A DNA stretch of 64,000 nt. Source: Mesorhizobium sp. GTDB lineage: Bacteria > Pseudomonadota > Alphaproteobacteria > Rhizobiales > Rhizobiaceae. Positions 7,999 to 16,190 of this stretch are shown here, in pieces. The first letter of the stretch is position 1. Each line of letters starts with the position of its first letter. The position numbers and the translations under genes are program-made. The notes under the pieces are model-generated. The model did not search any database and had not been told where the DNA came from. It worked only from the letters and a program-made list of their open reading frames with translations. The DNA lies in assembly GCF_023954305.1 (NCBI RefSeq), contig NZ_JAMLIG010000001.1, positions 3,120,001 through 3,184,000 of the forward strand, in the 5' to 3' direction.

Positions 7999-8444
7999 CA
8001 GGCTGCTCCTGCCGCCACGATTTCCGGGTGCTGGTGCGGCCGGTGCGGGCTGCCGGCGGCGAGGATTTCTGCCTCGAGCGGATAAAGCGACCTGATCGCG
8101 CGCAAGGCGTCGTAGACCTGTCCCTCGCCGACGAGGCGGTCGATCTCCTTCAGCTCCGAGAGGATGACCGGGTCCTCGAAGCTGGCGAGGAGCAGCGACA
8201 GGGATTTCCTGAACATGGCGCGCGCCTCGTCGGCCGCGCCGGGCGTCATGAGAATGATCTGAACGATGAAATAGAGCTGGCGCAGCGGCGTGGAGGCGTC
8301 GTGGGCCTGCATGACGTGGCTTTCGAGGAGGAACTGCACGTCGTTGAGGAACTCGATCGAGACCTTGCGGTCGACCCTGACGACGGCGCCGTTGATGTAG
8401 ATCTTCTCGTTCGGCTTGAGCGAGATCCGCAGGGTGTTTTTCAT
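7998..8444 (-). CDS. flbT: Flagellar biosynthesis repressor FlbT
   Basis: A 148-residue FlbT. Residues 1-45 (MKNTLRISLKPNEKIYINGAV...) and 60-100 (STPLRQLYFIVQIILM, then DEARAMFRKSL) are typical. In Caulobacter FlbT binds the flagellin mRNA leader and controls its decay and translation; in Brucella and rhizobia it positively or negatively tunes flagellin. The frame is open further upstream, but the ATG at 8442-8444 overlaps the flaF stop in an ATGA and matches the family N-terminus. The likely target here, the structured leader of the flagellin gene at 22466-23452, is discussed separately. Confidence 0.92.
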   Translation of the reverse strand: MKNTLRISLKPNEKIYINGAVVRVDRKVSIEFLNDVQFLLESHVMQAHDASTPLRQLYFIVQIILMTPGAADEARAMFRKSLSLLLASFEDPVILSELKEIDRLVGEGQVYDALRAIRSLYPLEAEILAAGSPHRPHQHPEIVAAGAA

Positions 8445-8788
8445 TGCAGTCCGTCTCTGATGATCTGCGAAATCTCGATCAGCCCGTCGAAATTGTTCGA
8501 ACTGCCCTGGCGCACGCTCTCGGCCTCGCGCAGCACCCACAGGCCGATCGAAATGAGATTTGCCCTGAGTTCCTTGGGGAGTTCGTTCTCCGGATTGGCA
8601 AGGTCGTCGAGCAGGGCGGTCCATACCTTGTGGACGAAATGGATGGCCTCGATCGACTTGAACGAATCGACGCCGGCCAGGCGCGCTTCGATCAGCAATT
8701 CGATCGAGCGATCAAGAACCTGCCGTTCACGGTCCTTCGCTTCGGCGATGGAGTCGGTCTGGATGTCGGCGTAGGAGAATTGATACAT
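8441..8788 (-). CDS. flaF: Flagellar biosynthesis regulator FlaF
   Basis: A 115-residue, soluble, helical FlaF protein with the family features YADIQTDSIAEAKDRERQVLDRSIELL near the N-terminus and LISIGLWVLREAESV near residue 85. FlaF is needed for flagellin secretion and synthesis in alphaproteobacteria and acts with FlbT. The pair overlaps by an ATGA. The 36-bp gap to flgL holds no obvious terminator. Confidence 0.9.
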   Translation of the reverse strand: MYQFSYADIQTDSIAEAKDRERQVLDRSIELLIEARLAGVDSFKSIEAIHFVHKVWTALLDDLANPENELPKELRANLISIGLWVLREAESVRQGSSNNFDGLIEISQIIRDGLQ

Positions 8789-8824
8789 GCTTGTTCGTTC
8801 CTGAAATGATCCCCGAGTTCAGTT

Positions 8825-9874
8825 TCAGCTCATGAAATTGAGCAGGCTCAGTTGCTGGATGCGCGAAGTCAGCGCGTAGGCGGTCTCGATCTGCGAGGTG
8901 AGCGCGGAGACCCTGGTGGCGGCCTCGTAGGGGTCGACGCTCTCCATGTCGCTGATCGTCTGCTCGAAAAGATTGACCTGGGTCTCGATGCGTTCCGACG
9001 CGTTGGTGACGCGCTGCTGGGCGACGCCGGTCATCGTCTGCTGGGTGGTGATTTCGGCGATGCCTTCATTGACGAGCGTGAGCGCGCGCTCGCTCAGCGC
9101 CGCCGCCGCGCCGGCATTCAGCGGCCCCTGCATCAGCTCGCTGGTGATGGCGGAGACCATGGCCAGCTTGCGGATGCCGGTGATGTTGGCGCTGACCGAG
9201 GTCTCCGTCGTCTCGTTGAGTGCAATGCGCGAGACGATGGCCTGGTCCGTCGCGCTCGACCAATTGGCGTTCCAGCCGGCACCGAGGAACTGCGGCTCGA
9301 CGACGTTGGTAAGGAAGTCGTCCATCTGGGTTGCCGTGATCGTGGCCGCGGCCGCGTCGGTCTGGGCGAAGCCGAAATAGGACTGGAAAGCGGTGTCGAA
9401 CGCCACCTTGCTCGGCGAGGACGGGTCGGTGAAATCGGCGATCGGCTTCACGTCGGTGTTGATGCCGGCGAACAGGAACTGACCGTTGATGCTGGTGTTG
9501 AGGGTCGAGGTCAGCATCCCAAGCATCGCCGCTCCGTCGGCCTGGACGACGCTGTATTCGGCGGTGCCCGAAACCGCCGCCGAGAGCGTCGAGCGCAGCG
9601 TCTCGGCGCGCTCGGTCAGCTGGGACAGGATGTCCTGGGTCGAGGACAAGCGCGAGGAAACCAGTGAATTGGAATCGATCAGGCCGTTCAGCCGCGAGAC
9701 GTCGCGCGCGAGCGACACGGTCTCGCCGGTGCGGGCGCCGAGCGCCAGGCCGACATCGGCGACGCGCAGGGTCGTGCTCTCCTTCTGCGCGGTGATCAGC
9801 TCCGACTGCATCTTCATCGTCGAGTAGCGCAGCGCCTGGCTGATCGCGGTCGAGGAGACGTAGGAGGATTTCAT
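8825..9874 (-). CDS. flgL: Flagellar hook-filament junction protein FlgL
   Basis: A 349-residue member of the flagellin/FlgL family. The N-terminal helices (MKSSYVSSTAISQALRYSTMKMQSEL) and C-terminal helices (SALTSQIETAYALTSRIQQLSLLNFMS) flank a variable centre, as in HAP3. It forms the junction between FlgK and the flagellin filament. It is translated 6 bp after flgK, the partner junction protein. Confidence 0.93.
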   Translation of the reverse strand: MKSSYVSSTAISQALRYSTMKMQSELITAQKESTTLRVADVGLALGARTGETVSLARDVSRLNGLIDSNSLVSSRLSSTQDILSQLTERAETLRSTLSAAVSGTAEYSVVQADGAAMLGMLTSTLNTSINGQFLFAGINTDVKPIADFTDPSSPSKVAFDTAFQSYFGFAQTDAAAATITATQMDDFLTNVVEPQFLGAGWNANWSSATDQAIVSRIALNETTETSVSANITGIRKLAMVSAITSELMQGPLNAGAAAALSERALTLVNEGIAEITTQQTMTGVAQQRVTNASERIETQVNLFEQTISDMESVDPYEAATRVSALTSQIETAYALTSRIQQLSLLNFMS

Positions 9875-9880
9875 GGTCGG

Positions 9881-11344
9881 TTACCTCACCATCGAAATGA
9901 GGTTGGCGAGCATCTCGTCCACCGCCTTGATGAGACGGGCGGACGCGTCATAGGAATGCTCGAGCTCGAGCAGGAGCGACAGTTCCTCGTCCATGTTGAC
10001 CCCGGTTTCGTTCGACAACGATTCCGCGGTGCGGACCACCAGCGCCTGCTTGTTCTCTTCGGCTTTCGACGCCTGCTGGCGCAGGTTTTCCAGCCAGCCG
10101 ATGACGTCGGAGGAATAGTCCATCACGCTGGCGTTGGTTCCGGCCCCGGCAGCCGGATCGAAGGTCGTCGAGACGTCGAGGTTTGCCGAATAACGTATCA
10201 GCAGGTCCGCATAGGAGGCATTGCCGCCGGTATTGGCGACATAGACCGCGCCGTTGGCACCGCCGTCGCGCAGCACGGTCGGGTTGCCGCCCTGCTGGGA
10301 GTCCATCGCGGCGTTGACGGAGAACGAACCCGCGAGGCCTGGGGACACGACGCCGGCGGCCGGCAGCGCGGGACCGCCGCTCCAGGTGAACAGTCCGGCA
10401 AGGGAAGGGGCCGCGCCGCCGGTCTGGTCGGTCTCCGCGAAAGCCATGACCAGCCCGCGGGCAACCTCGTCGAGTTGAGCCTGGACGGTGGGCGCGATCG
10501 TGTCGCGCAGTTGGAGGAAGGCGGCGATCCGGCCCGCCGCATCCGTATCGCCGCCGGAACCCGCCTGCAGCGGGACACCGTCGATATAGACGGAATTGCC
10601 GACGGTGGTTGCGTCGTAGCCGGGTTTCGGCTCGAACGTCACCGTTCTCGGCGATGTCTCGAACAGGATCGCGCCCGACGCGGTGGTGAGCACCATGTCG
10701 TTGTTTTCGCGCGTGATCGTCGACACCGGAACGTATTGGGCGATCTGCTTGAGAATGGCGTCGCGCCGGTCGAGCTGGTCGGAGACGTCGCGACCGACCT
10801 GCGTTCCTGCGACGATCGCGCTGTTGGCCGACTCGAAATCCTTGAGCAGGCCGTTCAGCTCGTCGACCGCGACCGAGATCTGCATGTCGGCATCGGTGCG
10901 CTGGGCGTTGACGGCCGCCGTGCCGTCGTTGAGCGAGCGCACCACCTGCTTGGCGGCCTCGATCGCGCTTTCGCCAAGCGAAGCGTTCGCAGGGTTGTTG
11001 GAATAGAGCTGGATTGCCTCGTAGAGCGATCCGAGCGCATTGGCGGGAGAATTGGCGTTGTCGACGCCGTTCACCGCCTGGGCCAGCGTGTCGATGCTGG
11101 AGCGCAGGGTGCCCTGGCCTTCATAGGCCGACACGGCGGACAGGTTGGCGCGAAACAGCGCCTCGTTGGCGGCGCGCTGGATGACGACGACGCGGGCCCC
11201 CGGCGCTTCGCTGGAGACCACCGCATTGCGCCGGACATAATCGGAATTGCCGGCGTTGGAGACGTTCTGCGAGACGACCGCAGTCTGCCGCGAAGTCGAC
11301 AGCAGCGACTGCTTCGCGATGTTGAGTGCGGTCGTCAGCGACAT
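9881..11344 (-). CDS. flgK: Flagellar hook-associated protein FlgK
   Basis: A 487-residue HAP1 with the conserved N-terminus (MSLTTALNIAKQSLLSTSRQTAVVSQNVSNA) and the C-terminal helix ending LIKAVDEMLANLISMVR. It links hook to filament. The start ATG (11342-11344) is separated by only 2 bp from the 355-bp inverted-repeat element, so the element's end serves as the translation initiation region. No Shine-Dalgarno of the usual AGGAG type is visible there. Confidence 0.95.
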   Translation of the reverse strand: MSLTTALNIAKQSLLSTSRQTAVVSQNVSNAGNSDYVRRNAVVSSEAPGARVVVIQRAANEALFRANLSAVSAYEGQGTLRSSIDTLAQAVNGVDNANSPANALGSLYEAIQLYSNNPANASLGESAIEAAKQVVRSLNDGTAAVNAQRTDADMQISVAVDELNGLLKDFESANSAIVAGTQVGRDVSDQLDRRDAILKQIAQYVPVSTITRENNDMVLTTASGAILFETSPRTVTFEPKPGYDATTVGNSVYIDGVPLQAGSGGDTDAAGRIAAFLQLRDTIAPTVQAQLDEVARGLVMAFAETDQTGGAAPSLAGLFTWSGGPALPAAGVVSPGLAGSFSVNAAMDSQQGGNPTVLRDGGANGAVYVANTGGNASYADLLIRYSANLDVSTTFDPAAGAGTNASVMDYSSDVIGWLENLRQQASKAEENKQALVVRTAESLSNETGVNMDEELSLLLELEHSYDASARLIKAVDEMLANLISMVR

Positions 11345-11346
11345 CT

Positions 11347-11701
11347 AGAGCAATGTCCGATCAGGTTGAACCAGTTCTGTTTCTCCGATGGCGGGGCGAT
11401 CCGCCAGGGTCCGCAGGACGGTGCAGGCCGTGCTGGTGGCACGGCCAAATCCGCCTGACGCCGCGGGCGCCCGCCAGCGGGAAACCCCGTCGGTTTGCCT
11501 TCGGCAAAACCGACCATTCGGAGTTGCCGGTCGTCCTTTCCCGCTGCGCAGCAGCGGGGGCGACCGGCGGGCCGGGTGAATTCGGGCCAAATCCGTCGGT
11601 CTTCGGACTTGGCCGTGCCACCAGCACGACCGCGCCGAAGACCTCGACCTTGACCCGATTTCCCTCCGGCAGAACGGCTCAACCTGATCGGACATTGCTC
11701 T
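11347..11701. repeat. 355-bp nested inverted-repeat element between flgE and flgK
   Basis: This accounts for the gene-free stretch 11345-11727. Outer arms 11347-11372 and 11676-11701 (26 bp, containing GAGCAATGTCCGATCAGGTT) are near-perfect inverted copies. Inner arms 11426-11453 and 11604-11631 (28 bp) match at 26 of 28 positions. Between them are further small hairpins: 11492-11511 (GGTTTGCC/GGCAAAACC), 11540-11558 (CCCGCTGC/GCAGCGGG) and 11585-11614. All frames are nearly free of stops but none resembles a protein. It has the look of a miniature palindromic mobile element of the rhizobial RIME/REP kind, interrupting the flgE-flgK operon. Confidence 0.8.
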
Positions 11702-11727
11702 CGTCCCGCCCCCCGGCAGACGTTCCG

Positions 11728-12987
11728 CTACCGCTTGAGATTCACAAGGACGTCCATGAGGTCTGCGCCCGTCTGGAATACCTTGGAATTCGCGGTGTAG
11801 CTGCGCTGCGCCTCGATCATGCTGGTCAGTTCCTCGGCGATATCGACGTTGGAATTTTCCAGCGCTCCCGAGACGACCGAACCGAAGGTGCCGTCTTCCG
11901 GGAAGCCGACGAGCACCGAGCCCGACTCGTTGCTGGGCCGGTAGACGTTGCCGGGCAGCACCGTCAGCATATCGTCGCTTCGCGTGGTTGCCAGTGGGAT
12001 GCGGTAGAGCGCTTTCGTGGTGCCGTCGCCGTACTGGGCGTAGAGGATGCCGTCGCCGTCGATGTTGATCTGCTCGATCGAGCTCGGCGCATTGCCGTTC
12101 GCCCAGGAGTCGAACAGCGTGTAGTCGGCCTTGAGCTGCGTCACGTTCTCCAGGTCGAGGGTGAAGGACTGGCCGTCCGGGACCGTGAGGGTGACGGAGG
12201 TGGCGCTCGCGCCGGTATAGTCGCCCGTGGTCGGATCGAAGCTCAGCGTCTGCGTGGCCAGCGCCGCGGAACTGTAGGGGAATCCGCCCGTCGCGCTGGC
12301 GTCCGCCTTGTTGTAGACGGCAACTTCCCAGGTGTCGGCGGCGGTCTTGGTGTAGTAGACGTCGAGCACCACCTGGCCGCCGAGATCGTCGTAGACCTGC
12401 ATCGAGGACTTTGCCGTATAGGTGGCCGTGGCGGCGTTCGCCGAAGGGAGGTCGGCGGCGGCGACGATGGCCGCGTCGGCAGGAAGGTTGAGCGACATCG
12501 CTCCTTCCGTCGATGGAGTCGCGTTCAGTTCGTTCTGCGACAGGCTGACCGGGACGAGGCCTTCGAAGCCGTTGGTGGTGGCCGTCGGGATGCCGCTCGA
12601 TGCGTCGTAACCCATCAGGATGAAGCCCGCCGCATTGACGAGTTCCCCATTGCCGTTGGGAACGAAGGATCCGGCGCGTGTCATGAACGAATTGCCCGAG
12701 GCGTCCTGGACGACGAACATGCCGTTGCCGTTGACCGCCAGATCCGAGATCGAGGTGGTGTATTGCAGCGCGCCCTGGTCGGTAATCGCGTAGCGGATCG
12801 AAGTGGTGACGCCACCGGAATTGTAGTTGCCGGGGGTGCTGGGCAGGACGAGGCTCGAAAACTCGGCCTTGGCGCGCTTGTAGCCGTTGGTGCTGGAGTT
12901 GGCGATGTTGTCGGCTGTCGTCGACAGGCGGTTCGACTGGGCAGCCATGCCCGAAACGCCGGTCCGCATCATTCCATATAGGCTCAT
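11728..12987 (-). CDS. flgE: Flagellar hook protein FlgE
   Basis: A 419-residue hook subunit. The N-terminal rod/hook motif (MRTGVSGMAAQSNRLSTTADNIANSSTNGYKRAKAEFSSL) and the C-terminal EELTSMIEAQRSYTANSKVFQTGADLMDVLVNLKR are both intact. A CGAGGAGTAAC ribosome site precedes the ATG. The flagellar element TCRCRCAAG-N10-TA lies 39 nt upstream, so flgE begins an operon running toward flgK, flgL, flaF, flbT, flgD and fliQ, broken by the 355-bp repeat. Confidence 0.96.
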   Translation of the reverse strand: MSLYGMMRTGVSGMAAQSNRLSTTADNIANSSTNGYKRAKAEFSSLVLPSTPGNYNSGGVTTSIRYAITDQGALQYTTSISDLAVNGNGMFVVQDASGNSFMTRAGSFVPNGNGELVNAAGFILMGYDASSGIPTATTNGFEGLVPVSLSQNELNATPSTEGAMSLNLPADAAIVAAADLPSANAATATYTAKSSMQVYDDLGGQVVLDVYYTKTAADTWEVAVYNKADASATGGFPYSSAALATQTLSFDPTTGDYTGASATSVTLTVPDGQSFTLDLENVTQLKADYTLFDSWANGNAPSSIEQINIDGDGILYAQYGDGTTKALYRIPLATTRSDDMLTVLPGNVYRPSNESGSVLVGFPEDGTFGSVVSGALENSNVDIAEELTSMIEAQRSYTANSKVFQTGADLMDVLVNLKR

Positions 12988-13026
12988 TCCGTTACTCCTC
13001 GGAGAAAGTGCCGCTGAGGATGAGCC

Positions 13027-13047
13027 TACAACCTGCGACTTGCGCGA
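13027..13047 (-). promoter_or_regulatory. Shared flagellar element TCRCRCAAG-N10-TA before flgE
   Basis: The minus strand reads TCGCGCAAG, ten bases, then TAGGCT. The TA is 39-40 nt upstream of the flgE ATG. It sits in the 75-bp gap between ftcR and flgE, which supports separate transcription of flgE from ftcR. Confidence 0.65.
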
Positions 13048-13062
13048 GGCTGTCCGGCGCGG

Positions 13063-13740
13063 TCAGGCGGGCTGGGTGGCGAGGCGGTATCCCAGGAAGC
13101 GCTTGGACTCGATGGGGTCGAAGCCCATCTTCTCGCGCAGCTTCTTGCGAAGTTTCGAAATATGGCTCTCGACCACGTTCTCCTCGACGTCCTCGTCGAA
13201 GACGCCGTAGATCGCGTTGAAGACCTGCGCCTTGGTGACGCGGCGGCCGGAATTGCTGGCGAGGTATTCGAGAATGCGGCGCTCGCGGCGCGGCAGGGGC
13301 AGCGGCGCGCCGGCGATCTCGGGATCGCGGCCGTCCATGTAGATCCGCATCGGGCCGACTTCGGCGTAGCTCGCGTCTTCGGCGCCGCGTCGGCGGATGG
13401 CACAGACGCGGGCAAGGATCTCGCGGATGTGGACCGGCTTGCGGATGACGTCGTCGACGCCGGACTCGAACAACCTGAGCGTGTTTTCCAGGGAGTGCTG
13501 TTCGCTGAGTGCGATGACCGGCGCGGAGGTGCGCTCGCGGATACGGCGGGGGGAGATATCGTGCGCTCCGCACTCGCCGATCAGCACCGCCGAAACCGAC
13601 TTGAGGTCGCCTGACGCTGCGGTATCGACCCATTCGTCGAACTCGCTCGGAAGGAAGCCGGCACTGGCCACTCCCTCGCGGCTGAAAAGCGAACTGAATC
13701 CGCCTTTTACAAGCTCACGCTCGTCCACGATCACGATCAT
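13063..13740 (-). CDS. ftcR: Flagellar transcriptional regulator, FtcR/Rem type orphan response regulator
   Basis: A 225-residue OmpR-family protein: receiver-like domain (1-115) and winged-helix DNA-binding domain (about 125-225, with ENVVESHISKLRKKL as recognition helix). The N-terminus MIVIVDERELVKGGFSSLFSREG is that of Brucella FtcR and Sinorhizobium Rem, master activators of flagellar operons. The usual phosphoacceptor Asp at the end of strand 3 is missing: the strand AVLI is followed by Gly55. The conserved Lys101-Pro102 pair is present. ATG at 13738-13740 is chosen over an upstream GTG (13752) because it matches the family start. A CtrA-type box lies about 130 bp upstream, and no sensor kinase is nearby. 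Confidence 0.88.
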   Translation of the reverse strand: MIVIVDERELVKGGFSSLFSREGVASAGFLPSEFDEWVDTAASGDLKSVSAVLIGECGAHDISPRRIRERTSAPVIALSEQHSLENTLRLFESGVDDVIRKPVHIREILARVCAIRRRGAEDASYAEVGPMRIYMDGRDPEIAGAPLPLPRRERRILEYLASNSGRRVTKAQVFNAIYGVFDEDVEENVVESHISKLRKKLREKMGFDPIESKRFLGYRLATQPA

Positions 13741-13867
13741 TGCCCGCCCCACGAATCAGAAGCCCCACTTCTGGAACTAGGGGTAACCGCGGGGGGGAAT
13801 CGCGAACATCCGCGAATTCTTGTTAACCATAATTAGGGTATCGGCCGCTGCCGTTTCCGGGCGGCCG

Positions 13868-13883
13868 TTAACCAGTCGTTAAC
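13868..13883. promoter_or_regulatory. Candidate CtrA box upstream of ftcR
   Basis: The sequence TTAACCAGTCGTTAAC is an exact TTAA-N7-TTAAC match to the alphaproteobacterial CtrA consensus. It lies between ftcR and fliK, 128-143 bp before the ftcR start. A further TTAACC half site is present near 13825. No gene occupies 13741-13970. Confidence 0.6.
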
Positions 13884-13970
13884 CATATTTCCGTCACCAA
13901 TCGCCGATTGATTCGAGCCGCCGTTGGACAGGGCGGTCCGAAGCGTCCGTACGGGTCTGCAGGAAATGCT

Positions 13971-16190
13971 CTAGATGTAGCGGGCCGAGGAACTCCGGCC
14001 CGAGGAACTGCCCGGCGGACCTGCCGCCGGTGGGTTCTGTCCGCCGGATCGGTGTTGTTCGCGCCGCGAACCGCTGTCCTGCTCGCGCGCGCCGCCAGCG
14101 CCGCCGTCCGCAGGGAAACCCTGCTGACGCGACTGTCCGCTCGGTTCCGGCTGAGGCTGGGCGTCCGCCCGGGCCGAGAGCTGGACGGTCACGCGATCGA
14201 CGTCGACCCCCAACGCCCGCAGCGACTTGGCGATCGTGTCCGCGTCGGTCGCAAGCTGGCGCTGCGCATCCGCGGTTTCCGCCGACAGCTCGACTGTAAC
14301 CGTGTCGTCTTTGATGCGCAGGTGCGCGGTGACGGCTCCGAGTTCGACCGGATTGAGCTGGACTTTCAGCGAATCGATCCGTGCCGGCGCGGCCGGCTGG
14401 GTGTCGCGGAAATAGGCGGCCCAGGAGGCTTCCGCGCGGACCGCCGCGATGATCGAGGCTGCCGGGGCAGAGGGCGGGGCGGCCTGGGCCGACTGGGCGG
14501 AGACCAGATTCACGCCATTCGGCGCGGGCCGCACTGTCTCGCCGGAGCGGCTTTCAGGTGGCTTCGGAGCGGCTTCGTCGGTCCTCGTTTCGGGATCGAC
14601 CGGGACACGAGCAGCCGGGGCCTCGTCGAACGCCGGTGCCGGAGCGGGCGACGCTTCGACCGACGGGCGGACGCCGCCGACGATAGAGGGATTGCGGCTG
14701 GCGGACGTCGCGGGAGCCTCGCCCGCCTGGCTTGCGGTCCTCGCGGTGCTGGCGTTGCGCGGGGACGCTTGAGCGGGAGCCGGCGCGGCTGGTGTGGCCG
14801 GGGCCGGCGCAGGCTGCGCTGCCGCGGCGGCGGTGACCGGCGCCGCCGGCGAATGTGTACGCGGCGCGGGCGGCGTCGCGTCTCCAGGCTTGCCTGCCTG
14901 CGGCTCATCGGATGGTGTGGGCGGTAGATTCGAAAGCACAGCCGGGACTTCGGCGCGGGCGTAGGCGGAGGGGCGGGTATCAACATCAGGCGCGTCGTCG
15001 GGCGAGGCCGTTGCATCTGGCGTCGGGACTGCGTTTGCCTCGGCAGCCCACCGCACCTGTTGCCGCGGAACCGGCTGCGCCGCCGGCAAGAGGGCAAGGA
15101 CGGGCGCGACCACTTCGGCCTCGGCCGTGCGGGGGCGGAGCTCCGATGCGGTTGCGTCGTCGGCGGGCGGGGTCTCAGTCTCGGCTTCTTGCCAGGCGTC
15201 GCCATCCTCGGCACGCGGCGCGGTCGGGCCGACGTCATCGGCGGGCGCCAGGCGAGAGTCCGCCGGCGGGACGGCCGCAACCGATGCGTCGCGGCCACGG
15301 TCGGTCGGCCTGGAGTCCATGCGGACTTCGTCCGGCTTCGGCCGCTCCGGTGCGGCAAGGTCCTGCGAAGATGCTGGCCCGGATGCCTCAGGTTCTGCCC
15401 GAAGCGGATCGTCCGCTGACGTCGAGACGGAGCCGGCAGGCGGGACGGTTCTCACCGCAGCGTCGCCGCGCGCTTCGGGCGGCGGGGCGGCGGAGTCGGC
15501 CGAGGGCGGGGTATCCGTGGGAGGGACCCGTGGAGAGGACGCGATGGCGACCTCCGGCCCCGCCTTCGCCATGTCGCCGGTTTGCGAGGCGACAGGTTGT
15601 CCGAGCGGGCGCAGCTTCACCGCCGCCTCGCCGTCGGCTTCGGGGCCGGGCGGAGGTGTTCTCGCGGCTGCGCCGCCGCCGGCTTCGAAGCGGGTAAGGG
15701 GCGGCGTCTTTGCCGCGGAGACCTGCGGAGAAGACGGGCTGGCGACCTCCGGTCCCGCCTTCAGGGTATCGTCGGTTTTCGCGGAAGCGGGTTCTCCGGT
15801 CGGACGGGTCCTCGCCGCAGCGTCGCGGCCGGCTTGCGGCGGCGGGGCGGGGAGGCCGGGTTCGACGGCGCTCGACCGCGCGGCGTCCGCCCTGCTCGGC
15901 GCTTCCGCCGCTTCGGCCGGATCGACGGCCGGTGGCGATGCCGTCGCGGCGGTTCCGATCCCGCCGCCGGAAAGGCGCAGGCCAGCCTGCCCGATCGATT
16001 CCAGCTGACGCGCCAGACCCTTCGCCGGCACGGCCATGGCCGGCGCGGCGGCCGAGACGCCGGCGCGGCGTTCGGCGCCGGCGGAGTGGACGGCATCCTG
16101 GAAGGTGGTGTGTCCCTTCGATCCCTCCTTGCGGGGCTGAGGACGCGGATCGTTAATCGGCAATCTGGACGCGGACACGCTACTGGTCAT
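13971..16190 (-). CDS. fliK: Flagellar hook-length control protein FliK (MotD-like)
   Basis: A 739-residue, Pro/Ala-rich, largely disordered protein with a folded C-terminal FliK domain near residues 590-680 (SLKVQLNPVELGAVTAHLRIKDDTVTVELSAETADAQRQLATDADTI). It measures hook length and switches export specificity through FlhB. Residues 116-310 contain three to four imperfect repeats of about 55 residues built around (G)(R/E)(D/E)AA(V/A)(R/K)T.P and K/RAGPE(V/A)...SSP. The start overlaps the motC stop (ATGA). It is the last gene of fliF-fliH-motB-motC-fliK. It is longer than the roughly 400-500 residues common for FliK, which the repeats explain. Confidence 0.88.
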   Translation of the reverse strand: MTSSVSASRLPINDPRPQPRKEGSKGHTTFQDAVHSAGAERRAGVSAAAPAMAVPAKGLARQLESIGQAGLRLSGGGIGTAATASPPAVDPAEAAEAPSRADAARSSAVEPGLPAPPPQAGRDAAARTRPTGEPASAKTDDTLKAGPEVASPSSPQVSAAKTPPLTRFEAGGGAAARTPPPGPEADGEAAVKLRPLGQPVASQTGDMAKAGPEVAIASSPRVPPTDTPPSADSAAPPPEARGDAAVRTVPPAGSVSTSADDPLRAEPEASGPASSQDLAAPERPKPDEVRMDSRPTDRGRDASVAAVPPADSRLAPADDVGPTAPRAEDGDAWQEAETETPPADDATASELRPRTAEAEVVAPVLALLPAAQPVPRQQVRWAAEANAVPTPDATASPDDAPDVDTRPSAYARAEVPAVLSNLPPTPSDEPQAGKPGDATPPAPRTHSPAAPVTAAAAAQPAPAPATPAAPAPAQASPRNASTARTASQAGEAPATSASRNPSIVGGVRPSVEASPAPAPAFDEAPAARVPVDPETRTDEAAPKPPESRSGETVRPAPNGVNLVSAQSAQAAPPSAPAASIIAAVRAEASWAAYFRDTQPAAPARIDSLKVQLNPVELGAVTAHLRIKDDTVTVELSAETADAQRQLATDADTIAKSLRALGVDVDRVTVQLSARADAQPQPEPSGQSRQQGFPADGGAGGAREQDSGSRREQHRSGGQNPPAAGPPGSSSGRSSSARYI

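Noticed and set aside
11335..11695. Small proteins of 88-116 residues within the 355-bp element
   Set aside because: All reading frames are open because the sequence is GC-rich and palindromic; none has a ribosome site or recognisable motif.
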